A DNA stretch of 27,788 nt from Chitinophagales bacterium. GTDB lineage: Bacteria; Bacteroidota; Bacteroidia; Chitinophagales; UBA2359. Positions 8,701 to 15,827 of this stretch are shown here, in pieces (positions within the stretch are counted from its first letter, which is position 1; the number at the start of each line of letters is the position of its first letter). A program made the position numbers and the translations under genes. The notes under the pieces were generated by a model. It saw nothing but the letters and a program-made list of their open reading frames with translations, did not search any database and was not told where the DNA came from. Where the stretch lies: positions 1-27,788 of the forward strand of contig JAHDDN010000016.1 in assembly GCA_020629335.1 (NCBI GenBank), given 5' to 3'.

Positions 8701-9152
8701 GGCGTAAGAAAGTAATGGAGGTTCGTTCGTGGTATAGCTATAAAGCGGAAGAATTTTACAGAGAAAACGAACAGAAGTTTAAGACATACGAAAATATGGG
8801 ACAGCTTTCTGGCGGTGAAAAGGCTCAACTTACTTATACGATTTTGGGGTCTGCAATTGCGTATCAATTTGGGTTGACAAAAGAAGGTTTGCAAAGCAAT
8901 TCCTTTCGTTTTATTGCTATTGATGAGGCTTTTAAAGCGCAAGACGAAGATAAGGCTCGATATCTTATAAAGTTATGCAAACAGCTTCATTTGCAGTTTT
9001 TGGTAGTTACTCCGAGCGATAATATTCACATCGTAGAAAATGATATTTCATTTGTGCATTTTGTAGAACGAATAGACGAACGACATTCTTGGTTATACGA
9101 TATGCCTATCGAAATATTTAAAGAAGAAAAAGCGAATTATCTGAATCAATGA
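5754..9152 (+). CDS. jetC: Wadjet protein JetC (SMC/MukB-like ATPase)
   Basis: The motor of Wadjet: an ATP-driven SMC protein that extrudes DNA loops and, in studied systems, presents small circular DNA to JetD. The Walker A motif GANASGKST is at residues 45-53; long coiled coils cover ~260-460 and ~640-830; between them lies a hinge-like domain with LIVPPKYYSKVNKYV and NNLRGRIRY. The ABC signature LSGGEKAQ is near residue 1020 and Walker B FIAIDEAF near 1052, with the acidic pair DE. At 1132 residues both ATPase halves are intact. The ATG lies inside jetB, and the stop overlaps the jetD ATG as ATGA. RecN or SbcC-like proteins are alternatives, but neighbours jetA, jetB and jetD settle the assignment. 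Confidence 0.94.
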   Translation: MLSLFSTSSDKAGFRLQYMEVYNWGTFDKKVFRINPQGNNSLLIGANASGKSTYIDALLTLMVPTKRARFYNQSSGVEKKGDRTERTYVLGHYGNIQEEGKSATSTQKLRDTSTYSVILASFSNIDQRQITLFQVRWFSNNELRRQFGIAYVPLEIEKDFSDFDSKGLWKKKLDKKYNVNSAKKKISFVDGPTAYAERMSNLFGMRSVKALSLFNQVVGVKVLEDLDEFIRTNMLEEQDAEAEFIQLKESFLTLMDAKTNIEKAKEQIEQLTPINEIANKLNKIQESLQQLEKSKETAVYWFAMKGVELGERELEICKEELEKLNSELGELRFKEDSLKQEERTISIAIERDEVGSKIKGLEKEIRQLERSRDKRISKLDDYNKIAQDIELNTKPSESAFIANREKAKQLKQTTQQKIDDQSENLRGLKNKADDLESAIVDLVNTIRILQKNKNNIAGRVAEIREELISHIGAVKEEIPFIGELIKVKENEIIWEASIEKLLHNFALRLIVPPKYYSKVNKYVNSNNLRGRIRYDKYEESHYFKNLQQKNIDKKSLVNKIEIKSKTQFYDWIENYLERQFNFVCVDDLSAFERYSEMAITKNGLIKYRKGKHEKDDRPYISKKENYVLGWDNKEKIAVLKKELSKLQNQQAENKKAITNKKNEIKNLGIYKDKCHNLFSKYDKYDDINWQTYANEIQEKLGQKEALERTNDRVKKLQEQLDKVQKDLKRLSEIDIFEKGQEIFKKKQRIEDIGNFVKTNRAIWEPLGNIDVSKFEEKNRSLQEIEFANFELIRKKFQAKNTEKIATLNRQKQQKERAVIVKINAFKQPTEAITSKFKDWRSDVNSLPDSTNLEFISEYQKLLERLRKDNLPKFEKKFNDYLQETITNKVGDFRMFFENWSDSIKENIKHLNNSLKEIDFKNNPKTYIQLVAPYKIKHEVKEFRKLLDVAIPNIREVDASIDGRKNHFYNHIEPLISKLDKEDWRKKVMEVRSWYSYKAEEFYRENEQKFKTYENMGQLSGGEKAQLTYTILGSAIAYQFGLTKEGLQSNSFRFIAIDEAFKAQDEDKARYLIKLCKQLHLQFLVVTPSDNIHIVENDISFVHFVERIDERHSWLYDMPIEIFKEEKANYLNQ

Positions 9153-10309
9153 TTACCCCTCAAGAAATAAAGAAAAAAGCAGAAAGAAAGTATATTCCTT
9201 TTCTTAAATCGTTGGTTGAAAATATGCCTTTTGAAAAAATAATGATTCGTGGAGACAAATCATATACCAAATCTTCGCTTCCAGAATTTGAAAAAGAAAT
9301 ACTACAAATCAATGGTCAATCTAAAGAGAAAAAAGGTTTCGGTTATACATTAACATTTAAAAAAGTAAAGACAAAGCATTTGGGAACACAAGATTTGCCT
9401 GTTGCTATTTATTTTGATACTGAAAAGGATTTTTTAAAATTTTTAGGAAAGGATAAAGAAGTTAAATTATTTAAGACTGATGTTGACAAAATCATTGAAG
9501 CATTCCCACAGCTAAAAGAATGGATAACCAAAAACCCAATAAAAGTTATTGACCATCATTTTTTGTGGGGAGATATTTTAAAGGTATGTCAATACTTTGT
9601 GGAAAATCCTAAACCCCAAATGTACATACGCGAATTGCCGATAAGCATACATACTAAATTTATTGAGGATAATAAAGGAATTTTACTCCAACTTTTGAAT
9701 ACAATTTTAAGTCCTGAATCTATCAATAATGAGTTTACGACCGTCAAAGAGTTTGAGAAGAGATTTTATTTGAAATACAGTGAGCCACAAATTCGTTTTA
9801 AAATTCTCGATACAAAAATTAGTCAAGATTTCTTTTCAGGACTGGATGATATGGCTATCCCTATTAGTCAATTTGAAGCGCTCCATTTGCCTATTGAAAG
9901 AGTGCTTGTATTTGAAAATAAGACAACTTTTTATACCGCATTGACACTGCCGAGAATGCTCAAAACGATTGCTGTTTTTGGAAGTGGCTTTAGCGTGTCG
10001 AATTTAAAGAATGTGCATTGGTTTAAAGATAAAGAATTACTTTATTGGGGGGATATCGATGTTCAAGGTTTTGAAATTTTATCTCAATTTAGGGGGTATT
10101 TTCCTCAAACAAAGAGCGTTTTAATGGATAAACGAACATTTGAGAAATTTTTTGAAAATGACAAAGGTACACCAACGAATATTTTCGTTAAACTTAGTTT
10201 AACAGAGGAAGAGCAAATACTTTATGACCGTTTAAGATCAAATAACTGGCGACTTGAGCAAGAGAAAATCCCCTTCTATTATGTCAACGAGTTCTTTTGT
10301 TTGATGTAG
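9149..10309 (+). CDS. jetD: Wadjet protein JetD (DUF3322/DUF2220 Toprim nuclease)
   Basis: Nuclease subunit of Wadjet, related to the topoisomerase VI/Spo11 Toprim domain; it cleaves plasmid DNA after loop extrusion by JetABC. The N-terminal ~190 residues form the DUF3322 part, with PIKVIDHHFLWGDILKVCQYFVENP at ~130-154 and YIRELPISIHTKFIEDNKGIL at ~160-180. The C-terminal DUF2220/Toprim part has VFENKTTF near residue 254 (conserved Glu) and LLYWGDIDVQGFEIL near 298-312, whose DxD is the metal-binding pair. The catalytic residues therefore appear intact. At 386 residues it is of normal size. Its ATG overlaps the jetC stop. It is the last gene of the operon; repeat copy A begins 64 nt later. 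Confidence 0.93.
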   Translation: MITPQEIKKKAERKYIPFLKSLVENMPFEKIMIRGDKSYTKSSLPEFEKEILQINGQSKEKKGFGYTLTFKKVKTKHLGTQDLPVAIYFDTEKDFLKFLGKDKEVKLFKTDVDKIIEAFPQLKEWITKNPIKVIDHHFLWGDILKVCQYFVENPKPQMYIRELPISIHTKFIEDNKGILLQLLNTILSPESINNEFTTVKEFEKRFYLKYSEPQIRFKILDTKISQDFFSGLDDMAIPISQFEALHLPIERVLVFENKTTFYTALTLPRMLKTIAVFGSGFSVSNLKNVHWFKDKELLYWGDIDVQGFEILSQFRGYFPQTKSVLMDKRTFEKFFENDKGTPTNIFVKLSLTEEEQILYDRLRSNNWRLEQEKIPFYYVNEFFCLM

Positions 10310-10372
10310 AGATTTATTGAGATGAATCTTTATGAAATACGGATTATTTTCCTAAACATTAATCATTATTAT

Positions 10373-10602
10373 GGGCTTCCGCCTGCGCTCAAAACGCGAG
10401 TGCATAGCATGAGCCAATATTTATCATTCATCATTATGCATTCATCGTTGTAAGCGAAGCGCAGCCGTCGGGCTGTCCGTTCTCATGCGGCTATGCTGCT
10501 CCTACTTCGCTAAGGTCCGCTTGTCTGCTAAAGCCAGCCTGCGCGTACCTAAGCTCCGTAAGTCGCATCATGTACGCCACATACCACTACCATCCCTAAG
10601 CC
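10373..10602 (+). repeat. Large structured repeat, copy A (downstream of Wadjet)
   Basis: Runs from GGGCTTCCG to CATCCCTAAGCC. Outer stem: ATGCGGC (10485-10491) with GCCACAT (10576-10582), one A-C mismatch. Middle stem: GGTCCGC (10514-10520) with GCGTACC (10543-10549). Apical hairpin: CTGCTAAAGCCAG. Very similar to copy B, and the similarity runs on past 10602 into a tail ending near 10654. An open frame through it is only repeat sequence. Confidence 0.9.
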
Positions 10603-10654
10603 AAAAATAACAATGAATGATGAACAAGAAACTATGAATTTCTAACCGAAAAAT

Positions 10655-11068
10655 ACTCAAAGAACTATTATCCCTTGTGCTAAAGGTACACAGTGATCTA
10701 TCCCCCCAAACTCACCCTTGTAAAAGCTTGCCATCTAAGGAATAATCTTATATCAGTAATAAACATCTTCGTCAAATTGAAAGCCCTTTAGAATAAGCTG
10801 GATATTAACATGAAATAGTCAATAGTGTATTTGTATATGATCGATTGATTTTGTAAATTGTTTTGGCATCTGAGGGAGAGAGAAACACGAAAATGTATTT
10901 ATAGATACCTCTGCTTATTCCTCAAATAGATATCCGAAAGAATTAATTAATGAAAGCTTCGCCCAATTGAGTAGACGGTTCCAATCCTAATTGATCGGGG
11001 AGCGCCTCTCGATAATTTCAAAATTGAAGTGGTACAATTGTGATGAAACTTTACTATGAAGCTATATT
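10655..11068. other. Intergenic stretch without a recognisable gene
   Basis: AT-rich sequence between the tail of repeat copy A and the Crp/Fnr gene. I read all frames by eye and found only short, stop-broken frames, including a 25-codon minus-strand frame near 10677-10732 with no recognisable content. It may hold the regulatory region of the Crp/Fnr gene, but no convincing promoter was identified. Confidence 0.5.
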
Positions 11069-11650
11069 ATGAACAAAGAAGACATCTTAAATGCGATCAA
11101 TAGAACATATTGTCCTTTGACAGAGGAATGTCAAGTAGAATTATTAGAGGGAATGAAGATTTTGACTTTAGAAAAAGACGCTATCCTTGTGCGTGAGGGG
11201 CAATATTCGGACAAAACATATTATATAGCTAACGGTTGTGCCAGAGCATATTATTTGAAGGATGGAAAAGATATTTCAGATTGGTTTGCCTTTGAAAATG
11301 ATTTTATCAGCTCGATAGTTAGTTTCTTTACTGGGCAAGCAAGTCCTCATTATATTGAATTAATGGAGGATGCTATTTTGTTTGAGATGACAAGGGAGCA
11401 AATTGAAAAGCTTTCTAATAAATATCATGATTTTGAGCGATTAATCAGAATAGTTGTCACTAAAACTATGTTACGACAACAAGAGAGAATTGCTTCTATA
11501 TTATTCCAAAGAGCAGAAAAAAGGTATGAAATGCTATTAGAAATTTATCCCAACATTACTCAACGTGTCTCATTAACCCATATCTCCTCTTATTTAGGCA
11601 TTACACTTGAAACATTAAGTCGAATTAGAAGTCGAAAAACACGAATTTGA
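11069..11650 (+). CDS. Crp/Fnr-family transcription regulator
   Basis: Predicted DNA-binding regulator with an N-terminal cyclic-nucleotide-binding-like beta-barrel (residues ~15-115; VREGQYSDKTYYIANGCARAYYLKDGKDISDWF is the typical roll with its Gly turns) and a C-terminal helix-turn-helix (SLTHISSYLGITLETLSRIRSRK, ~165-190). At 193 residues it is normal for Bacteroidota members. The usual cAMP-contacting RxS arginine-serine pair of true Crp is not apparent, and no Fnr-type cysteine cluster is seen, so the ligand is unknown. The next gene begins 52 nt downstream on the same strand and may be its regulatory target or operon partner. Confident as to family, not as to signal. Confidence 0.88.
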   Translation: MNKEDILNAINRTYCPLTEECQVELLEGMKILTLEKDAILVREGQYSDKTYYIANGCARAYYLKDGKDISDWFAFENDFISSIVSFFTGQASPHYIELMEDAILFEMTREQIEKLSNKYHDFERLIRIVVTKTMLRQQERIASILFQRAEKRYEMLLEIYPNITQRVSLTHISSYLGITLETLSRIRSRKTRI

Positions 11651-11702
11651 TATAGATCAAATGAGTTAAGAAGGAAGTTTATGATTTTTGTAATAAAAAA
11701 AG

Positions 11703-12314
11703 ATGAAGCGAGTACATTATTTATCAGGTATGATAATCACAATTTTCATTGGATTACATTTACTTAATCATGCTGTAAGTATTTTTGGAGCAGCAGCCCA
11801 TCTTGAGTTAATGGATAAATTAAGGCTTTTTTATAGGAACTTCATAGTGGAAACGATACTTTTAATAGCAGTATTGGTGCAAATTCTTTCGGGGCTGCGA
11901 TTATTTTTCTCCAAACGAAAATTAGCGAGTTCATTTTATGAGCGATTACAAATTTGGACAGGATTTTATTTAGCTTTCTTCTTAACAATACATATTGGAG
12001 CGGTATTGGCTGGTCGTTATATTCTTAATCTGGATACCAATTTCTATTTTGGTGTTGCTGGTCTAAATACATTTCCATTTAATTTGTTTTTTATTCCTTA
12101 TTATAGTTTGGCTATTATGGCATTTTTTGGGCATATTTCAGCTATTCATTATCTGAAAATGAATAAAGCAGTTTTAGGGCTCTCAGTTAAAAAACAGTCA
12201 AAACTTATTCTAATAATAGGTATTATACTAACACTAATAATTCTGTATGGACTAACAAATGGATTTTCGGGTGTTCAAATACCTAAGGAATATGATATAA
12301 TGATTGGGAAATAA
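11703..12314 (+). CDS. Five-helix membrane protein with histidines in the membrane
   Basis: Integral membrane protein of unknown function. Hydrophobic segments lie at about residues 6-27, 48-68, 86-106, 124-149 and 167-187. Histidines sit within or beside four of the first segments: H19 and H23 (GLHLLNHAVS), one in FFLTIHIGAVLAG and two in FFGHISAIHYLKM. That layout is seen in di-haem cytochrome b-type anchors such as the succinate dehydrogenase membrane subunit, so haem binding is a reasonable guess, but no clear family signature is present and no flavoprotein or iron-sulfur partner is nearby. It lies 52 nt after the Crp/Fnr gene in the same direction and may be cotranscribed with it. Confidence 0.7.
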   Translation: MKRVHYLSGMIITIFIGLHLLNHAVSIFGAAAHLELMDKLRLFYRNFIVETILLIAVLVQILSGLRLFFSKRKLASSFYERLQIWTGFYLAFFLTIHIGAVLAGRYILNLDTNFYFGVAGLNTFPFNLFFIPYYSLAIMAFFGHISAIHYLKMNKAVLGLSVKKQSKLILIIGIILTLIILYGLTNGFSGVQIPKEYDIMIGK

Positions 12315-12361
12315 AAAACTAATCTAATTTTAAGACGCTCACTCTTGATTTAAGCAATACT

Positions 12362-12528
12362 GCGGCCCTGATAGAAATGGTATGTGGCGTCCATGCTGCG
12401 ACTAATGTAGAGACGCATTGCAATGCGTCTTCTACAGGGTGTACGCAGGCTCCAATAAGAGACATTGCGCCTTAGCGGAATAGGAGCAGCATAGCTGCAT
12501 AAGAATGGATAGCAGGAAAAGCCGCCCA
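12362..12528 (-). repeat. Large structured repeat, copy F (decayed, interrupted)
   Basis: Minus-strand copy 48 nt after the membrane-protein stop. The core is recognisable on the minus strand (CAGCTATGCTGCTCCTA, CGCTAAGGCGCA, GGACGCCACATACCA), but the middle stem has lost pairing, the GGGC-proximal arm is shortened to ...GCCGCCC, and the 20-bp palindromic element occupies 12411-12430 within it. Confidence 0.75.
12411..12430. repeat. Palindromic element, copy 2 (nested in repeat copy F)
   Basis: AGACGCATTGCAATGCGTCT, a perfect 20-bp palindrome, with GTAG before it (12407-12410) and TCTAC after it (12431-12435). It replaces the segment that in copies A and B lies between the middle stem and the conserved GTAAGTCG. 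Confidence 0.9.
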
Positions 12529-12645
12529 AATAATCTGCTATATTTATTATATCGAAATTACTAAGTTTCAGTATTATAACATACTTTTGTGTTTTCACTG
12601 CTAGTTAAATAAGCGGTACAAATTATAAATTTAAACACATTCCAA

Positions 12646-14289
12646 ATGTCCTTAGCAAATCTAAATCCTACAACAACCCAAGCTTGGAAGCAGCTTACTG
12701 AGCATTACCAACAAACTAAAGAAATACCTATGAAGGCGCTATTTAGCAAGGATGCTAATAGGGCGGCTACTTTTTCCATCAGGTGGAATGATTTTTTAGT
12801 AGACTTCTCTAAAAATAGAATTACCGAAGAAACGATGCAATTGCTTTTGCAGTTGGCAGAGGAGTTAAAACTAAAGGAGGCTATTGGCCAATACTTTGGT
12901 GGCGCTACTATCAATGAAACCGAAGGGCGTGCCGTGCTTCATACAGCATTAAGAGCGAAAGAAACGGATACGATTAATGTGGGCGGAGTCAATGTCGTTC
13001 CAGAAATATACGATGTTAAAAAACATATTAAGGAATTCACAGATGCGATTGTTTCTGGAGAAAGTAAGGGATATACTGGAAAGCCATTTACGGATGTGGT
13101 CAATATTGGAATTGGCGGTTCAGATTTAGGGCCCGCAATGGTAACTGAGGCATTAAAGTTTTATAAGAATCATCTCAAAGTCCACTTTGTAAGCAATGTA
13201 GATGGAGACCATGTGCAGGAAGTTTTACGAGATTTAGACCCTGAAACTACCTTATTCGTAGTCGTATCAAAAACTTTTACGACTCAAGAAACCTTAAGCA
13301 ATGCCACGACGATAAAAGAGTGGTTCTTAAAAACGGCCAGCCAGAAAGACATTGCTAAGCATTTTGCAGCGGTCTCTACCAATGCTGAAAAAATTGCGGA
13401 GTTCGGAATTGCCCCCACCAATGTTTTCCCCATGTGGGATTGGGTAGGAGGGAGATTCTCCCTTTGGAGTGCAGTAGGCATCTCCATTGCCTTGGCAGTT
13501 GGTTTTGAAAATTTCGATGCGCTCTTACAAGGAGCCAACGAAATGGACGAGCATTTTAAGAAGCAAGATTTTGACCAAAACATTCCTGTCGTTTTAGCCT
13601 TGTTGAGTATTTGGTATAATAACTTTTATGGCGCAGAGACGGAAGCCATCATTCCTTATACTCATTATCTAAGTAGATTTTCAGCCTACCTACAACAAGG
13701 CATTATGGAAAGTAATGGGAAAAGTATTGGCAGAGATGGGAAGCGAGTCAACTATGAAACAGGCACCATTATTTGGGGAGAACCTGGTACTAATTCTCAA
13801 CATGCATTCTTTCAATTGATACATCAAGGTACCAAGTTGATTCCAGTTGATTTTATAGGCTTTAAAAAATCTCTTTATGGAAATACAGGGCATCATAATA
13901 AGTTAATGGCCAACTTTTTTGCACAAACAGAAGCCTTAATGAATGGGAAAACAGCTGAGGAAGTGAGATCAGAATTAGAAGAAAAGAATCTATCGCTTGG
14001 GGAAATAGAACAATTGCTTCCTTTTAAAGTATTTGAAGGTAATAAGCCAACTAATACCATATTGATTGACTCCCTCACTCCAACTAGCTTGGGGGCATTA
14101 ATCTCCCTTTTTGAGCATAAGATTTTCGTTCAAGGTGTCCTTTGGAATATCTTTAGCTATGATCAATGGGGCGTTGAGTTGGGCAAACAGTTGGCTGGTA
14201 AGACCTTAGAAGATATCGAAGGTTCAGAAATAAGCCAACACGATAGTTCGACAAGCCAGTTGCTACAGTCTTTTAAGGAAGGAGCTTGA
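12646..14289 (+). CDS. pgi: Glucose-6-phosphate isomerase
   Basis: Interconverts glucose 6-phosphate and fructose 6-phosphate in glycolysis and gluconeogenesis in the cytoplasm. The 547-residue product matches the long bacterial/eukaryotic form. Visible landmarks are [15 protein letters not shown] (~residues 150-164, sugar-phosphate loop), [15 protein letters not shown] (~205-219), the family signature [16 protein letters not shown] (~264-279), the catalytic-region MESNGKS with its Glu (~350), [19 protein letters not shown] with the conserved His (~375-393), and a C-terminal GVELGKQLA. The ATG start gives the normal N-terminus. A gap of about 120 nt separates it from argH, so cotranscription is uncertain. 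No anomaly seen. Confidence 0.98.
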   Translation: MSLANLNPTTTQAWKQLTEHYQQTKEIPMKALFSKDANRAATFSIRWNDFLVDFSKNRITEETMQLLLQLAEELKLKEAIGQYFGGATINETEGRAVLHTALRAKETDTINVGGVNVVPEIYDVKKHIKEFTDAIVSGESKGYTGKPFTDVVNIGIGGSDLGPAMVTEALKFYKNHLKVHFVSNVDGDHVQEVLRDLDPETTLFVVVSKTFTTQETLSNATTIKEWFLKTASQKDIAKHFAAVSTNAEKIAEFGIAPTNVFPMWDWVGGRFSLWSAVGISIALAVGFENFDALLQGANEMDEHFKKQDFDQNIPVVLALLSIWYNNFYGAETEAIIPYTHYLSRFSAYLQQGIMESNGKSIGRDGKRVNYETGTIIWGEPGTNSQHAFFQLIHQGTKLIPVDFIGFKKSLYGNTGHHNKLMANFFAQTEALMNGKTAEEVRSELEEKNLSLGEIEQLLPFKVFEGNKPTNTILIDSLTPTSLGALISLFEHKIFVQGVLWNIFSYDQWGVELGKQLAGKTLEDIEGSEISQHDSSTSQLLQSFKEGA

Positions 14290-14324
14290 TCAGAACAAGT
14301 GAAATAACATTGGAAAGAATTATC

Positions 14325-14348
14325 AATTTCTTCACATAGCAAGAAATT
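14325..14348. terminator. Weak AT-rich hairpin after pgi
   Basis: AATTTCTT (14325-14332) pairs perfectly with AAGAAATT (14341-14348) across an 8-nt loop. The stem is AT-rich and is not followed by a clear T-run, so a terminator role is only a suggestion. Confidence 0.3.
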
Positions 14349-14367
14349 ATAGTCTCAATTAATTGCT

Positions 14368-14375
14368 TACTTTTG
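14368..14375 (+). promoter_or_regulatory. -7 promoter element of argH
   Basis: TACTTTTG matches the Bacteroidota -7 consensus TAnnTTTG exactly. Transcription would start about 7 nt downstream, leaving a ~30-nt leader before the argH ATG at 14412. This also argues against using the TTG at 14373 as the start codon. A matching -33 box was not obvious. Confidence 0.5.
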
Positions 14376-14411
14376 CGAAAATTTCATCAAACCGCTATTA
14401 AAATCAAACGC

Positions 14412-15746
14412 ATGAAACTCTGGCAGAAAAACGCTTCCATAAGCAAAGAAATTGAAAAGTTTACAATAGGTAAGGATAGAGAATTGGACCTATTACTCGC
14501 AAAACACGATGTGATAGGGACTTTGGCTCATATCAATATGTTAGAAAGCATAGGATTGCTAACAAAGGACGAGCTTGATATTTTGACTAAAGAGCTAAGA
14601 GTTATTTATCAAGAAATTTTAGAAGATAAATTTCAAATCGAAGATGGTATCGAAGATGTCCATTCTCAAGTTGAATTGATGTTGACTCGTAGATTAGGAG
14701 ATGTGGGCAAGAAGATTCACTCAGGCAGATCCCGTAATGACCAAGTTTTAGTGGACTTAAAATTATTTACCCGTGCCGAACTAAGAGAGGTAGTAGAACT
14801 GATACAGCCTCTTTTTAAGCAATTAATCACTTTGAGTGAAACCTATAAGGATGTACTCATCCCAGGCTATACACATTACCAAGTAGCTATGCCATCCTCA
14901 TTTGGATTATGGTTTGGAGCTTATGCAGAATCATTAGTAGATGATTTACACGTCCTTCAAGCCGCCTACAAGATCACTAATAAAAACCCATTAGGTTCTG
15001 CCGCTGGCTATGGCTCCTCCTTCCCACTAAATCGTAGAATGACCACCGACTTATTGGCATTTGATGATTTAAACTACAATGTAGTATATGCCCAAATGGG
15101 AAGAGGCAAAACAGAGCGAATAGTAGCAGAAGCATTAGCCTCAGTGGCTTCTACCTTGAGTAAGTTGTCTCAAGATATTTGTTTGTATATCAGTCAAAAC
15201 TTTGGCTTCATTAAATTTCCCGATCACCTGACTACAGGATCGAGCATCATGCCACACAAAAAGAACCCAGATGTATTTGAGTTGATTCGCGCTAAGTCAA
15301 ATAAAATCATGGCATTACCTACTGAAATTGCAATGATCACCACTAATCTGGCGTCGGGTTATCATAGAGATTTACAAATGATCAAAGAAAGCTTTTTGCC
15401 AGTCTTTGAAGACATAAAAAATTGTTTGTTTATCACAAAATATTCCTTAGAAAATATCATCATTAACGAATCAGCAGTTAAAGACGATAAGTATAAATAC
15501 ATCTTTAGTGTGGATGTAGTCAATAAATATGTAATGGAAGGAATGTCATTCCGTGATGCCTATAAGAAGGTCGGCTTAGAAATCGAAGACGGTACTTTTG
15601 AGCCTATCATGGAAAAGAAACATACACACGAAGGCTCCATAGGAAATCTCTGTAATGATAAAATTGAAAAAATGATGGAGGAAGTCATAGCCGATTTTTC
15701 TTTTAATAAAATTGACGATGCGATCAATCGTTTGCTCGATAATTAA
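14412..15746 (+). CDS. argH: Argininosuccinate lyase
   Basis: Splits argininosuccinate into arginine and fumarate, the last step of arginine synthesis; a cytoplasmic homotetramer of the fumarase/aspartase superfamily. Seen in the sequence: GKDRELDLLLAKHDVIGTLAHI near the N-terminus, EDVHSQVE and KIHSGRSRNDQV (substrate-binding loops, ~residues 76-105), GYTHYQVAMPSSFG (~155-168, conserved His), and the superfamily signature TGSSIMPHKKNPD (~275-290) with the catalytic Ser. I place the start at ATG 14412 (MKLWQKN, the usual family beginning). An open frame extends upstream to a TTG at 14373, but that overlaps the -7 promoter box. The product is 444 residues, a normal size. No other arginine gene is in the window. 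Confidence 0.96.
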   Translation: MKLWQKNASISKEIEKFTIGKDRELDLLLAKHDVIGTLAHINMLESIGLLTKDELDILTKELRVIYQEILEDKFQIEDGIEDVHSQVELMLTRRLGDVGKKIHSGRSRNDQVLVDLKLFTRAELREVVELIQPLFKQLITLSETYKDVLIPGYTHYQVAMPSSFGLWFGAYAESLVDDLHVLQAAYKITNKNPLGSAAGYGSSFPLNRRMTTDLLAFDDLNYNVVYAQMGRGKTERIVAEALASVASTLSKLSQDICLYISQNFGFIKFPDHLTTGSSIMPHKKNPDVFELIRAKSNKIMALPTEIAMITTNLASGYHRDLQMIKESFLPVFEDIKNCLFITKYSLENIIINESAVKDDKYKYIFSVDVVNKYVMEGMSFRDAYKKVGLEIEDGTFEPIMEKKHTHEGSIGNLCNDKIEKMMEEVIADFSFNKIDDAINRLLDN

Positions 15747-15755
15747 GTTATTGTT

Positions 15756-15779
15756 AAATCGTTTGAAAATACGATTTTT
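15756..15779 (+). terminator. Possible terminator of argH
   Basis: AAATCGT (15756-15762) pairs with ACGATTT (15771-15777) over an 8-nt loop and runs into a short T-tract ending at 15779. The stem is weak but the position, 10 nt after the argH stop, fits. Confidence 0.45.
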
Positions 15780-15805
15780 GCTTTCAATTTCTTAGATAAG
15801 AAGAC

Positions 15806-15813
15806 TAACTTTG
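15806..15813 (+). promoter_or_regulatory. -7 promoter element of the amidohydrolase gene
   Basis: TAACTTTG is an exact TAnnTTTG match, 14 nt before the ATG at 15828. TTG occurs upstream at 15777-15779, but the 26-nt spacing is longer than usual, so only the -7 box is claimed. Confidence 0.5.
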
Positions 15814-15827
15814 CATGCAAAAAAAAT

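Noticed and set aside
10677..10732. Minus-strand 25-codon frame beginning MASFYKGEF
   Set aside because: Too short, flanked by stops and without a ribosome-binding or promoter signal; it might be a gene fragment but cannot be supported.
12350..12598. Minus-strand open frame of 82 codons
   Set aside because: It runs through decayed repeat copy F and its inserted palindrome; no start signal and no recognisable protein.
14373..14411. Extended argH start at TTG 14373
   Set aside because: The TTG overlaps an exact -7 promoter box, and the ATG at 14412 gives the usual MKLW... family start.
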